Assembly: GCA_036268075.1 (NCBI GenBank)
Contig: DATAUV010000010.1
Span: 30,540 to 94,539 of the forward strand
DNA from: DATARH01 sp036268075
GTDB taxonomy: Bacteria; Pseudomonadota; Alphaproteobacteria; ATCC43930; CGMCC-115725
Direction of reading: 5' to 3'
DNA: 64,000 bases
This document shows positions 1 through 7,327 of the stretch, in pieces (within the stretch, counting starts at the first letter, position 1; each line of letters opens with the position of its first letter). A model generated the notes under the pieces. That model had not been told where the DNA came from and did not search any database. It was given only the letters and a program-made list of their open reading frames with translations. Position numbers and translations under genes: made by a program.

Positions 1-928
1 CGCCGATCGCATCCTCCTCGGGCCGCGACAGCACATGCCCCTCGCAGCCCTCGGGCGTCAGCACGCTCGGCTTGTCGGGATAGGCGAAGAACGCCACCGG
101 CATCTTTGCGCCGACGAGGATCACGTGCTTCAAGCCTGCCAGCACCTTTGTCGCCTGATCGACGACATAGGGCACCCGCTCGACCGAAACCCGCCCGCGC
201 CCGCGCTGGGTGCGCGCGTTGGAGCCCTGCGCGATGAGACGCGCGCCCGTTTTCGCCGCGATCCGCCCGGCGAGGTTGAGGCCGTCCTCGCGCACCGCCC
301 GCCCGGTCAAGAGGATGAGGGTCGGCTCGCCCGAGCGCAGCACCCGCGCCGCCCTGTCGACCGCGTCCGACGACACCGCCGCCGCCGGCTTCTGCGCCGC
401 GACCGGCGCCGCGCCGGTGCCCTCGGTCCAGGCGGTATCGGCCGGCAGGATCAAGGTCGCGATCTGCCCCGGCAGGGTCCGCGCCGCCTCGATCGCCAGC
501 GCCCCGTCGGCCGCCACGGTCTTCGCGCTCGGCGAGGTCTTGACCCAATGCGACGACGGCCGCGCCAGCCCCTCGATATCCGAGGTCAGCGGCGCGTCGT
601 ATTGCCGGTGATAGGTCGCGTGGTCGCCGACGATGTTGACCATCCCCGACATCGCCTTGTTGGCGTTATGAATGTTGGCGAGCCCGTTCGCCAACCCCGG
701 CCCGAGGTGCAAGAGCGTCGCCGCCGGCCCGTCGGTCATCCGGAAATACCCGTCCGCCGCCCCGGTCACCACCCCCTCGAAGAGGCCCAGAACGCAGCGC
801 ATCCCGTCGACCCGGTCGAGCGCCGCGACGAAATGCATCTCCGACGTGCCCGGATTGGCGAAACAAACATTAACCCCGCCGCCCACCAGCGTGCGCACGA
901 GACTCTCGGCGCCATTCATCTCGGCCAT
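1..928 (-). CDS. ThDP-dependent acetolactate-synthase-like enzyme (3' part outside window)
   Basis: The gene runs off the left edge; about 309 N-terminal residues are visible. The reading begins MAEMNGAESLVRTLVGGG and carries the ThDP-enzyme N-terminal (PYR) domain: FANPGTSEM at about residues 24-32, the cofactor-activating glutamate in GLFEGVVTGAADGY near 50, and HLGPGLANGLAN near 73. The central Rossmann-like domain begins around 185. It resembles the stand-alone IlvB-like decarboxylase/ligase family and not the biosynthetic large subunit, since the window has a separate ilvBH pair near 37-39 kb. Substrate unknown. ATG chosen because the conserved N-terminal fold starts there; a second ATG lies three codons in. 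The ThDP-pyrophosphate domain is not visible. Confidence 0.88.
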   Translation of the reverse strand, partial: MAEMNGAESLVRTLVGGGVNVCFANPGTSEMHFVAALDRVDGMRCVLGLFEGVVTGAADGYFRMTDGPAATLLHLGPGLANGLANIHNANKAMSGMVNIVGDHATYHRQYDAPLTSDIEGLARPSSHWVKTSPSAKTVAADGALAIEAARTLPGQIATLILPADTAWTEGTGAAPVAAQKPAAAVSSDAVDRAARVLRSGEPTLILLTGRAVREDGLNLAGRIAAKTGARLIAQGSNARTQRGRGRVSVERVPYVVDQATKVLAGLKHVILVGAKMPVAFFAYPDKPSVLTPEGCEGHVLSRPEEDAIG

Positions 929-1026
929 CAAAGGCTCCCCACCTATCTCCGACGCAGCATGCCCGCCGCGCGGAACCGCTGCAAGGTAGGCGGAGGGGCG
1001 CGATGTACGCTTCGGGACTTAAGGCT

Positions 1027-1398
1027 CTACCGTGTTGCCGGGGAAATGCTCCAAATCTTGATCTCGCCGTCGAGCCGTTCAAAACGGTGCCGGCATCCTT
1101 TTGGGACGAACAGCACGTCGCCGACGGTGCACTCCAGATCCACGTCGCCGCACCGCAACACGCCGAACCCGGAAACCACGACGTAGACGGCCTCACGCAA
1201 GCCGTCGTTCTGCCGCCCGTTTTCCGCATGCGTCAGACCACGAACCTCCAGACCAACCGCCTCACCGGGCGCGCTCACGCCGACGACCTTGCAGGCTTCC
1301 GCCCAGGACATCGGTTCCGCGGCTGCGGTCAGATTGACGGGCCTCGACGGCCCCGTCGCCATCTGGTCGACCGGCCGCTTACCACTGGAGGAGTCCAT
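1027..1398 (-). CDS. small cupin-domain protein coupled to Crp/Fnr regulator
   Basis: A 123-residue protein with a single cupin barrel: a proline-serine rich start, then GVLRCGDVDLECTVGDVLFV and PKGCRHRFE, the second cupin motif (P-x-x-x-x-H). The first cupin motif is weak and lacks an obvious H-x-H pair, so metal binding is uncertain. The ATG overlaps the TGA of the upstream regulator gene as TGATG, which implies translational coupling. Such small cupins often act as sensors or isomerases; no specific reaction can be assigned. The frame stays open upstream inside the regulator gene, but the ATG at the overlap is the natural start. Confidence 0.8.
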   Translation of the reverse strand: MDSSSGKRPVDQMATGPSRPVNLTAAAEPMSWAEACKVVGVSAPGEAVGLEVRGLTHAENGRQNDGLREAVYVVVSGFGVLRCGDVDLECTVGDVLFVPKGCRHRFERLDGEIKIWSISPATR

Positions 1399-2162
1399 CA
1401 GATGAGACCTTTGAGCCGCTTGCCAGCCTCGCTCTCCGGCTCCCGTCTGGCACGGTCGAGGTGGAGATAGCTCGCCTCGTACCGCGCGGCTTTGCGCAGC
1501 CGCTCGGGGTCCGGGACGATCCATGTCTTCCCTTCGATCGCGATCAGATTTTCCTCGCGAAGCTGCTTCAGCATCCGATTGACGTGAACGGGCGTGAGGC
1601 CGGTCGCGTCCGCCAAATCGGCCTGGGTGACCGGAAACTCGAACTTCTGGTCGTCGATCTCGCCAAACGCCCTCATGCGCAAAAAGATTTCGTAGATGAG
1701 GAAGCCGATGCGCGCGTAGGCGTCCCGCCGCCCTTCGTCGATGATGCGCTCGCGCAGCACTCCTTCGTCCTGAAGCGTGTTCCACCAGAAGGCGAGAGCG
1801 ATGGTGGGTCGGTTGAGGAGCAGGTCCTTCATGCGCTCGCCCGAGATCGAGGCGACCACGCTCGGAGTCAGGGTCCCGATGCTGTGGTCCATCTCGTCCA
1901 GGATGAATATTTCCGAGTCGCAAGGGTCGCCCGGCACCAGAAACGCCATGATCTGACGGGAGCCGTCCTCCAGGATCTTGTATCGACAGGCGAGCCCGGT
2001 AAGCACCACGTGGATGTCGTCGGAATGCTGGCCCTCCCGGATAATGTCCTCGCGGGCGTCATAGTTTTTCTGCCGCTGCCACGTGAGCTCGTTGATGAGG
2101 CGCTGGTCTTCCTCGGAAAAATGCGAGAACTGCACGAGCTTTTTGAGCAACGGACTATCCAT
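1398..2162 (-). CDS. Crp/Fnr-family transcriptional regulator
   Basis: 254 residues. The N-terminal two thirds is a cyclic-nucleotide-binding-type beta roll (around residues 20-130, with HVVLTGLACRYKILEDGSRQ). A long dimerisation helix follows, then a winged helix-turn-helix near 180-225 with the Crp-type recognition element TQADLADATGLTPVHVNRML. No N-terminal cysteine cluster for an Fe-S centre is seen, so it is not a classical FNR oxygen sensor. This length and type is very common in Rhizobiales-like genomes. It is the first gene of a two-gene operon with the cupin, and divergent to a small ORF. The ligand is unknown. Confidence 0.9.
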   Translation of the reverse strand: MDSPLLKKLVQFSHFSEEDQRLINELTWQRQKNYDAREDIIREGQHSDDIHVVLTGLACRYKILEDGSRQIMAFLVPGDPCDSEIFILDEMDHSIGTLTPSVVASISGERMKDLLLNRPTIALAFWWNTLQDEGVLRERIIDEGRRDAYARIGFLIYEIFLRMRAFGEIDDQKFEFPVTQADLADATGLTPVHVNRMLKQLREENLIAIEGKTWIVPDPERLRKAARYEASYLHLDRARREPESEAGKRLKGLI

Positions 2163-2286
2163 GACGCTCTCCTGTCATGGTGGGGAACGCCCCTCAGCCC
2201 TCCTTGGTTCGGCCTCGGACGGGTCCCTCCTCGCGGACTTGATCCAGTTAAGTTCCAGCGCCGCCGTCATCGCGCACACTGGCGCC

Positions 2287-2559
2287 ATGATCAGCGACCG
2301 GCCGATCTTCGATCACGGCGACGTGCGCCAATCCGAATCGGACCCATCCCAAACGGCGGAAGGATCGGTTTCGGAGGAATGCACTGCCCGTCGCCTCGCC
2401 GCCCTCACGTTTGTGATCGCGAACAATTCGCTCGCCAGCATCACAAGGACGGGTAAACGTCTGGAGCGTGCCCGGGCCATCATGTCCGCGACTACCGAGA
2501 TGATCGCGACCGCTCGTGAGGCGCTCGCGCGCTCACGAAATTTGCTGGCGAGGCGCTGA
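2287..2559 (+). CDS. small hypothetical protein
   Basis: A 90-residue reading begins MISDRPIFDHGD. Its C-terminal half is helical and Ala/Arg rich, containing FVIANNSLASITRTGKRLER. It lies in the gap between the divergent regulator and the VOC gene and is oppositely oriented to both, so it is not an obvious antisense shadow. I do not recognise a family, and no strong ribosome-binding site precedes the ATG. The same frame stays open upstream, inside the regulator gene. It could be a small coding gene or a chance ORF. Confidence 0.4.
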   Translation: MISDRPIFDHGDVRQSESDPSQTAEGSVSEECTARRLAALTFVIANNSLASITRTGKRLERARAIMSATTEMIATAREALARSRNLLARR

Positions 2560-2579
2560 GCCGCCTCATCCTCGCGGCG

Positions 2580-2948
2580 CTATGTCTGCACCTGACGCTC
2601 AAGCGGCCACGCAAAGCTGAGCTCGTGCCCGTCCGGGTCGGTCAGGTGGAAGAACCGCTCGCCCCACTCGGCGTCGCGCGGCTCGGTGTCGGGCGGATGG
2701 CCCGCCGCGACCAGCCGCGCGTGGAGACCGTCCACGTCGGTTTCGTAGAAAATCAGCCGCCCCCACCACGACAGCCGCACCTCCCCCGGCTGCGCGATCA
2801 GGTTGAGAAACCCGGCGCCCGCCTTGAAGCTGGTGAACTTCGCCTCCTCCCCGCCATGCAGCATCTCAAACCCGAGCAGCCGGTAAAATCGCACCGCCCG
2901 CGCCATGTCGTGCGTCGCGAGGGTGACGGCCGAGATGCTGTCGATCAT
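2580..2948 (-). CDS. VOC (glyoxalase/bleomycin-resistance/dioxygenase) family protein
   Basis: 122 residues with the paired beta-alpha-beta-beta-beta modules of the vicinal oxygen chelate fold: TLATHDMARAVRFYRLLGFE at the start and FFHLTDPDGHELSFAWP at the end. His and Glu in DPDGHELSF are the usual C-terminal metal-site residues. It lies 7 bp downstream of a Rieske oxygenase beta subunit on the same strand, so it may process an oxygenase product. That role is inferred from context; members of this family do many things. Confidence 0.88.
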   Translation of the reverse strand: MIDSISAVTLATHDMARAVRFYRLLGFEMLHGGEEAKFTSFKAGAGFLNLIAQPGEVRLSWWGRLIFYETDVDGLHARLVAAGHPPDTEPRDAEWGERFFHLTDPDGHELSFAWPLERQVQT

Positions 2949-2955
2949 GGGGGGC

Positions 2956-3423
2956 TTAGAGCGGCGTCGACAGTAGGCTCGGCACCGCGAACGTATCGAG
3001 GAGAATGATCTTGTCGCGAAATTTGAGCCCGCCGGCCTCGTCGACGACCCGATCGCGGTAGAGCCCGGTGGCGAACAGCCGGCTCTCGCCCTCCTGGTCG
3101 GTCTGGTAGACGGCGAAACTCGCCTCGACCAGCACCTCGCCGCCCTCCTGCCCCAACAACCGAGGCAACCCGATCAGGTGCCGGTCCCAGTGGATGTTGT
3201 ATTTGTTGGCTTCCTGCAGCGCCATGATGCGGTCTTCCAGCACCGCCCGGCTGTCGCAATAAACGAGGCCCGCCGGCAAGCCCCGGTCGAAATTCTCGCG
3301 CGGGATGATGCTGTAGCGGCATTCCCGGGCGAAGAGGTCGAGCCAGGCGCGCCATTCCGCCGCGTCGATCAGCCCGCCATAGGCCGCGTAGAGGTCGAGA
3401 AGCGCCGTCCGGTCCGCATTCAT
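2956..3423 (-). CDS. aromatic-ring-hydroxylating dioxygenase, small (beta) subunit
   Basis: 155 residues of the SnoaL/NTF2-like cone-fold family that forms the beta subunit of alpha3beta3 Rieske oxygenases. It starts MNADRTALLDLYAAYGGLID and contains the family's EWRAWLDLFARECRYSI segment. The ATG overlaps the alpha-subunit stop as ATGA, so the two are translationally coupled. The beta subunit normally has a structural role. Substrate cannot be told from sequence. Confidence 0.9.
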   Translation of the reverse strand: MNADRTALLDLYAAYGGLIDAAEWRAWLDLFARECRYSIIPRENFDRGLPAGLVYCDSRAVLEDRIMALQEANKYNIHWDRHLIGLPRLLGQEGGEVLVEASFAVYQTDQEGESRLFATGLYRDRVVDEAGGLKFRDKIILLDTFAVPSLLSTPL

Positions 3424-4673
3424 CGCACCGCGCCCGCGGGCTCGATGCCCAGGAGCTCGGCGTAATACGACCAGAACCCGCGCAGCGGCACGTCATGGAC
3501 CCGGTAGTCGCGGTCGGTGATCTCGCCGCCGCCGCCGAGCTCAATCACCGTCGAGCGCCCGTGGTCGGTGCCCGAGGCCTTGTGCACGATCTCGACCGCC
3601 TCGCCGTCCTCCATCGACACGAGCCCCGCCGGACCCACCAGGTTGGCCTGGCGCAGCCGGTGCAGCGTCATCTCGGGCGGGTCGTCCTCATAGCCCAGCA
3701 TCGTCTGGTAGACCTCGACCTCGTCGAGCCCGCGCGGCCTGATCTGGCGCACCGCCATGCTGTTGCTGATCTGGACGAACACCGCCGACGGAAACACCGA
3801 GCTGATCGCGATGTTGAGCCGGTCGCCGTGCTCGGGATGGAATTTCACCAGCGCCGGTTCCTTGAGCGCGAGATAGTCGTTGCGGATATTGGCGCCGCCA
3901 TAGGCCTGGCTGACGATCTCATCGGTGTCGCTGCCCGCCTCGGCCCAGGTAAAGCTGTGCCGGTGCCGCGCATCCATCCTGACCCCGCCCACCTGCGTCG
4001 AGCGGTCGAGCCCGAAGGTCAGCAGGAACTCGTGCAACAGGCTCGCGTGGTAATTGTCGCGGGTGTTCTCGGCATAGATCTTCCAGTTGCCGCGGATGCG
4101 CTGGCGGTTGTAGCCGAGCACCTTGACCTTCTTGTCGAAAAACCGCCTGAGCTGCCCCACCACCGCCGGCCCGAGGTAATCTTCCAGGCTCTCGCCGTCC
4201 GCCGCCAGCGTGCCGAAGATCGCGCCGTTGACGGTGCCGATTTTGAGCTGCCGCATCCCGTGCCGGCCCATGTCGAAATCCGGCCCCATCCCGCCCTTGC
4301 CGCGGATGCCGCGGCGGAACGGGATCGAGGTCAGTCCGCCATGCAGGTCGTAGCACCATTGGTGATAGATGCACGTGTGGTCCTTGGCGTTGCCCGAAAG
4401 CTCGCGCCGCACCAGCGCGCCGCGATGGGCGCAGCGGTTGACGAAGGCGTGGATTTCGCCGTTCTCGTCGCGATTGACGACAACCGGCGTCTCGCCGACA
4501 TAGGTCGTGCGGAAATCGCCGGGGTTCGGGATCTCGACATCGAGCGCGAGCAGGTTCCACGTCGGCCCGCGAAAGATGCGTTCCTGCTCCTCGGCGTACA
4601 ATTCGGCGTCGTGATAGAGGCGATACGGCACCCGGCTATAGTCCCGCGCCGGCCAGATATCGGCAGTCACCAT
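3420..4673 (-). CDS. aromatic-ring-hydroxylating dioxygenase, large (alpha) subunit
   Basis: 417 residues. The N-terminal Rieske [2Fe-2S] domain has CAHRG and CIYHQWCYDLHG (C-x-H and C-x-x-H ligands), near residues 85-110. The catalytic mononuclear iron domain follows; ENTRDNYHASLLHEF carries the bridging Asp and the two His ligands. No reductase or ferredoxin gene is adjacent, so electrons must come from elsewhere. A longer reading through the upstream tandem repeat exists, but MVTADIWPARDYSRVPYR matches the normal family start. Divergent from the TrpF-like gene, with about 90 bp between start codons. Confidence 0.92.
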   Translation of the reverse strand: MVTADIWPARDYSRVPYRLYHDAELYAEEQERIFRGPTWNLLALDVEIPNPGDFRTTYVGETPVVVNRDENGEIHAFVNRCAHRGALVRRELSGNAKDHTCIYHQWCYDLHGGLTSIPFRRGIRGKGGMGPDFDMGRHGMRQLKIGTVNGAIFGTLAADGESLEDYLGPAVVGQLRRFFDKKVKVLGYNRQRIRGNWKIYAENTRDNYHASLLHEFLLTFGLDRSTQVGGVRMDARHRHSFTWAEAGSDTDEIVSQAYGGANIRNDYLALKEPALVKFHPEHGDRLNIAISSVFPSAVFVQISNSMAVRQIRPRGLDEVEVYQTMLGYEDDPPEMTLHRLRQANLVGPAGLVSMEDGEAVEIVHKASGTDHGRSTVIELGGGGEITDRDYRVHDVPLRGFWSYYAELLGIEPAGAVR

Positions 4674-4703
4674 CGCTGTTCTCCGCGGCCCAAGAGCGAT
4701 CAC

Positions 4704-4745
4704 CCAGGGTATGATTCTAGGACGCCAGGGAATGATCCTAAGACG
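4704..4745. repeat. two tandem 21-bp direct repeats in divergent promoter
   Basis: Unit 1 (4704-4724) and unit 2 (4725-4745) abut and match at 18 of 21 positions. Each starts CCAGGG and contains ATGATYCTARGACG. The 21-bp period is two helical turns, so both copies face the same side of the DNA. They sit between the start codons of the Rieske alpha gene and the TrpF-like gene, where a shared regulator could bind. Confidence 0.75.
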
Positions 4746-4764
4746 AATGGCGGCGGAACGCACG

Positions 4765-5439
4765 ATGCTGACACAGATTTACGAGGTCGGGACACCAGAG
4801 GAAGCCCGAGCGATCGCGGCGATCGGCGTCGACCATATCGGCGTGCTGGTCGGCGACGGGGAGTTCCCGCGCGAGCAGCCGGTGGCGGCGGCGATCGCGA
4901 TAGCCGCCGCCATCTCGCCGCCCGCGAAGTTCGTGGCGCTGTTCCTGACAAGCGACATCGCGCGGATCGCCGAAGCCGGTCGGGTATTGAGGCCGGCGAT
5001 CCTCCATCTCGGCGCCGCGCCCGAGTTGCTGACGCCGAGCGACGCCGCCGTGTTGAAGGGCCGCCTCCCCGGCATCCCGATCATGCGCAGCATCCCCGTC
5101 GTCGGCGAGGAAAGCATCGCCCTCGCCCGGGCCTATGACGGCATCGCCGATTTCCTGCTCCTCGACAGCCACCGCGCCAACGACCGCCAGATCGGCGCGC
5201 TCGGCGTCACCCACGACTGGCGCATCAGCCGCCGCATCGTCGAGGCGGTGCGGATGCCGGTGATCCTCGCGGGCGGGCTCGGCCCGGATAATGTGGCCGA
5301 AGCGATCAGCGCCGTGCGCCCCGCCGGCGTCGACTCGAAAACCAAGACCGACCGCGACGGCTCAAATGCAAAGGATTTTGATCGCGTACACCGCTTTCAC
5401 GCGGCGGCGAAAGCCACCATTCCGTTCACACGAAAATAA
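4765..5439 (+). CDS. TrpF-like (phosphoribosylanthranilate isomerase-like) barrel protein
   Basis: About 224 residues with a TrpF-like beta/alpha barrel. GVDHIGVLVGDGEFPREQP matches the GVDxxGFVF...SPR strand, LLLDSHRANDRQIG the catalytic-Asp loop, and ILAGGLGPDNVAEAI plus GVDSKTKTD the phosphate-binding end. However, the N-terminal KICGIT motif, which supplies the general-acid/base cysteine in TrpF, reads QIYEVG here. Normal tryptophan synthesis by this protein is therefore doubtful. No other trp gene is nearby. ATG at 4765 is preferred (GGAACG upstream); 4747 is an alternative. It diverges from the Rieske oxygenase operon. Confidence 0.8.
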   Translation: MLTQIYEVGTPEEARAIAAIGVDHIGVLVGDGEFPREQPVAAAIAIAAAISPPAKFVALFLTSDIARIAEAGRVLRPAILHLGAAPELLTPSDAAVLKGRLPGIPIMRSIPVVGEESIALARAYDGIADFLLLDSHRANDRQIGALGVTHDWRISRRIVEAVRMPVILAGGLGPDNVAEAISAVRPAGVDSKTKTDRDGSNAKDFDRVHRFHAAAKATIPFTRK

Positions 5440-5593
5440 TGGCCGGCGTGCCGGGCCCATGGTCAGAACAAAAGATCGTGATAGTGGTCGGTCATTTGGA
5501 AGAGGAACCATGACATTGGAACATTGTCTCCCAGATAGCCCGCTACCACCTGTAGCGGTGAGAGTTTTGGTCCTCTTTTGCATCGAGGTCGGC

Positions 5594-5908
5594 ATGAGAA
5601 AGAATCGAGGTTTGGCGGTGCTGGGCGGCGCCGCAACCGTCGCCATTGCAATTGCGCTGGCGCCCAACGCGCAGGCCGCCTGCGCCTGGAACGGCTACGG
5701 CTGGGCTTGCGATCAGGGGGGTCCGCAGCAGCAGGTCGCCAATTCCCCGCTGCCGTCGGTTCCCCCGGGCAGCAACTGGGGCACCGATCGCTACACGCCT
5801 CAGGGGTACAACTACAACAATTACGATCAAATCCCGAATGACTATCCCGGCCCCGCTCTGACCACGCCCAACGGCCGCGGTGGCGGTGGCGGCGGTGGCC
5901 GGCAGTGA
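5594..5908 (+). CDS. small exported Gly/Asn/Tyr-rich hypothetical protein
   Basis: 104 residues. A clear signal peptide (MRKNRGLAVLGGAATVAIAI, ending around APNAQA) precedes a short mature region with two cysteines (CAWNGYGWAC), a Pro/Asn/Tyr-rich linker (YNYNNYDQIPNDYPG) and a terminal glycine run. Both cysteines lie within the first 12 mature residues and could form a disulfide. I do not recognise a family. An upstream in-frame start at 5461 is possible, but would bury the signal peptide. A good intrinsic terminator follows. Confidence 0.75.
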   Translation: MRKNRGLAVLGGAATVAIAIALAPNAQAACAWNGYGWACDQGGPQQQVANSPLPSVPPGSNWGTDRYTPQGYNYNNYDQIPNDYPGPALTTPNGRGGGGGGGRQ

Positions 5909-5952
5909 CGAGCGACCGCGGTCGGGACTAGTTCCTTACACCGGGCGAATTC

Positions 5953-5982
5953 AAAAGGGCGGCGACGAGCCGCCCTTTTTTT
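5953..5982 (+). terminator. intrinsic terminator after small exported protein
   Basis: A 7-bp perfect GC stem (GGGCGGC/GCCGCCC) with a 5-nt loop, preceded by four A and followed by seven T. It ends the transcript of the preceding small exported protein before the TauD-type gene. Confidence 0.9.
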
Positions 5983-6036
5983 GTTCGAGCCCGCAGAGGT
6001 GGCGCTAGGATGCGTCGATCCATTCGGGAGGACGCG

Positions 6037-6852
6037 ATGGCCCAGTTGACGATCAAGAAGCTGAAGCCCGGCATCGGCGCCGAGATTTCGGGCATCGACC
6101 TGTCCCGGCCGATCGGCGAAGAAACCCGCGAAGAGCTGTCGCAGGCCCTCGCCGAGCACCTCGCCCTCGTGTTCCACGGCCAGGACCTCACCCCCGACCA
6201 ATACCTCGCCGCGGCCGGCGCGTTCGGCCCGGTGATGCGCCAGCATTATTCCCAGCACCACATGGACGGGTACTCGAACATCGGCATGGTCTATCACCGC
6301 AACGGCCAGCGCCCGGCCGAGCGCTGGCACACCGACCACACCAACCACGAAAAGCCGCCGCTCGCGACGATCCTCTACGGCGTCGAGATCCCGTCCAAGG
6401 GCGGCGAGACCAGCGTCGCCAACATGCGCGGCGCCTATAACGCCCTGCCCGACGACGAACAGCGCCGCCTCGACGGGATGCGCACCGTCAACCTCCTCGA
6501 CGAGCAGCGGCTCGACACCCGCGAGGAAGACCGCGAGAAATTCGGCGCCCCGGTCATCCACCCGATGATCCGCACCCACCCGGTCCACGGCACCAAGGCC
6601 GTGTTCTTCCACATCCAGAAGGTCGCGATGATCGAAGGCATGACGCCCGAGGACAGCAAGGCCTACATGGCCGAACTGATCGACCGCATGATCCGGCCCG
6701 AAATCACCTATACCCACCAATGGGCCAAAGGCGACGTGCTGGTGATCGACGACCGCGCCACGATGCACCGCGCCCACGGCGACTACGACCGCAGCGAAAG
6801 CCGCGTTCTCTGGCGGATTTTGGTGGAGGGCGATAGGCCGGCATTGGTCTGA
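6037..6852 (+). CDS. TauD/TfdA-family 2-oxoglutarate-dependent dioxygenase
   Basis: 271 residues. The iron-binding facial triad is visible: RWHTDHTN (H-x-D, near residues 95-100) and a distal His in DRATMHRAHGDYD, followed by the 2-oxoglutarate-binding Arg in SRVLWRILVEG. Family members hydroxylate taurine, alkyl sulfates, 2,4-D or similar small acids; substrate is not predictable here. The start is decided by GGGAGG six bases before the ATG; an in-frame ATG nine codons earlier lacks such a site. It stands alone between a terminator and a palindromic repeat. Confidence 0.92.
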   Translation: MAQLTIKKLKPGIGAEISGIDLSRPIGEETREELSQALAEHLALVFHGQDLTPDQYLAAAGAFGPVMRQHYSQHHMDGYSNIGMVYHRNGQRPAERWHTDHTNHEKPPLATILYGVEIPSKGGETSVANMRGAYNALPDDEQRRLDGMRTVNLLDEQRLDTREEDREKFGAPVIHPMIRTHPVHGTKAVFFHIQKVAMIEGMTPEDSKAYMAELIDRMIRPEITYTHQWAKGDVLVIDDRATMHRAHGDYDRSESRVLWRILVEGDRPALV

Positions 6853-6858
6853 GTTAGC

Positions 6859-6937
6859 TTGATGGGCTTCGCTGCGCTCAGCCCATCCTACGGCGCCGAA
6901 CCTCGTAGGATGGGCTGAGCAACGCGAAGCCCATCAA
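6859..6937. repeat. large palindromic intergenic element
   Basis: Two 34-base arms (6859-6892 and 6904-6937), nearly exact inverted copies, each with the core GATGGGCTTCGC...CAGCCCATC. It lies directly after the TauD-type stop codon. A shorter single-arm relative lies at 26141-26169. Confidence 0.85.
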
Positions 6938-7019
6938 CCGCGCAACCCCGTTTCCTGGCCGGTCTCGGGACTTTTTCTCAACAATGGCAACGCCGAGGCA
7001 AGTCCGGCGTTATCCCAGT

Positions 7020-7301
7020 ATGTCGGCAACCCTCATCGCATTGGCGGTGGCCGGCGGGACGCCCCTGCTCTTTATCGCCCTGGCGTATGCCGCCGCCCTG
7101 TCCGCCCATCGGCAACAAGCCCTGCAAGACGAAGAACTCGCCAAACTGTGGCTGCGCCCCCCGGCGCGAACCCTTTCGCCCGCTCCAGCCGGGATCGCGC
7201 TGCGCCCCGCCGCCTCCCGTCGAAGGACATTGCCGCCGACTTGCGTCCCAACCGCGAAGCAGCCGACCCAACCGACGCGCCGCGTCGCCGGCAGGCGATA
7301 G
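7020..7301 (+). CDS. small putative membrane protein
   Basis: About 93 residues starting MSATLIALAVAGGTPLLFIA. One hydrophobic segment covers roughly residues 3-25. A short charged helix (HRQQALQDEELAKLW) and a basic Pro/Arg/Thr-rich tail follow. No family recognised. It is convergent with the transporter genes and fills most of the gap before them. The frame opens earlier at 6984. The one-TM topology is the only support for coding. Confidence 0.45.
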   Translation: MSATLIALAVAGGTPLLFIALAYAAALSAHRQQALQDEELAKLWLRPPARTLSPAPAGIALRPAASRRRTLPPTCVPTAKQPTQPTRRVAGRR

Positions 7302-7327
7302 GTCTGGCCGCGCCCTGCTTTAGGGGC

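Noticed and set aside
35..1186. Long open frame on the plus strand at the left edge
   Set aside because: Its Arg/His-rich translation is the reverse complement of a clear ThDP-enzyme gene on the minus strand; no family features of its own.
1027..1923. 298-residue extended version of the cupin gene
   Set aside because: The added part is the Crp/Fnr regulator in a shifted frame; the TGATG overlap gives the natural start.
4674..4763. 30-residue N-terminal extension of the Rieske alpha subunit
   Set aside because: It translates the tandem 21-bp repeat (RIIPW twice) and has no counterpart in the family; the ATG at 4673 fits.
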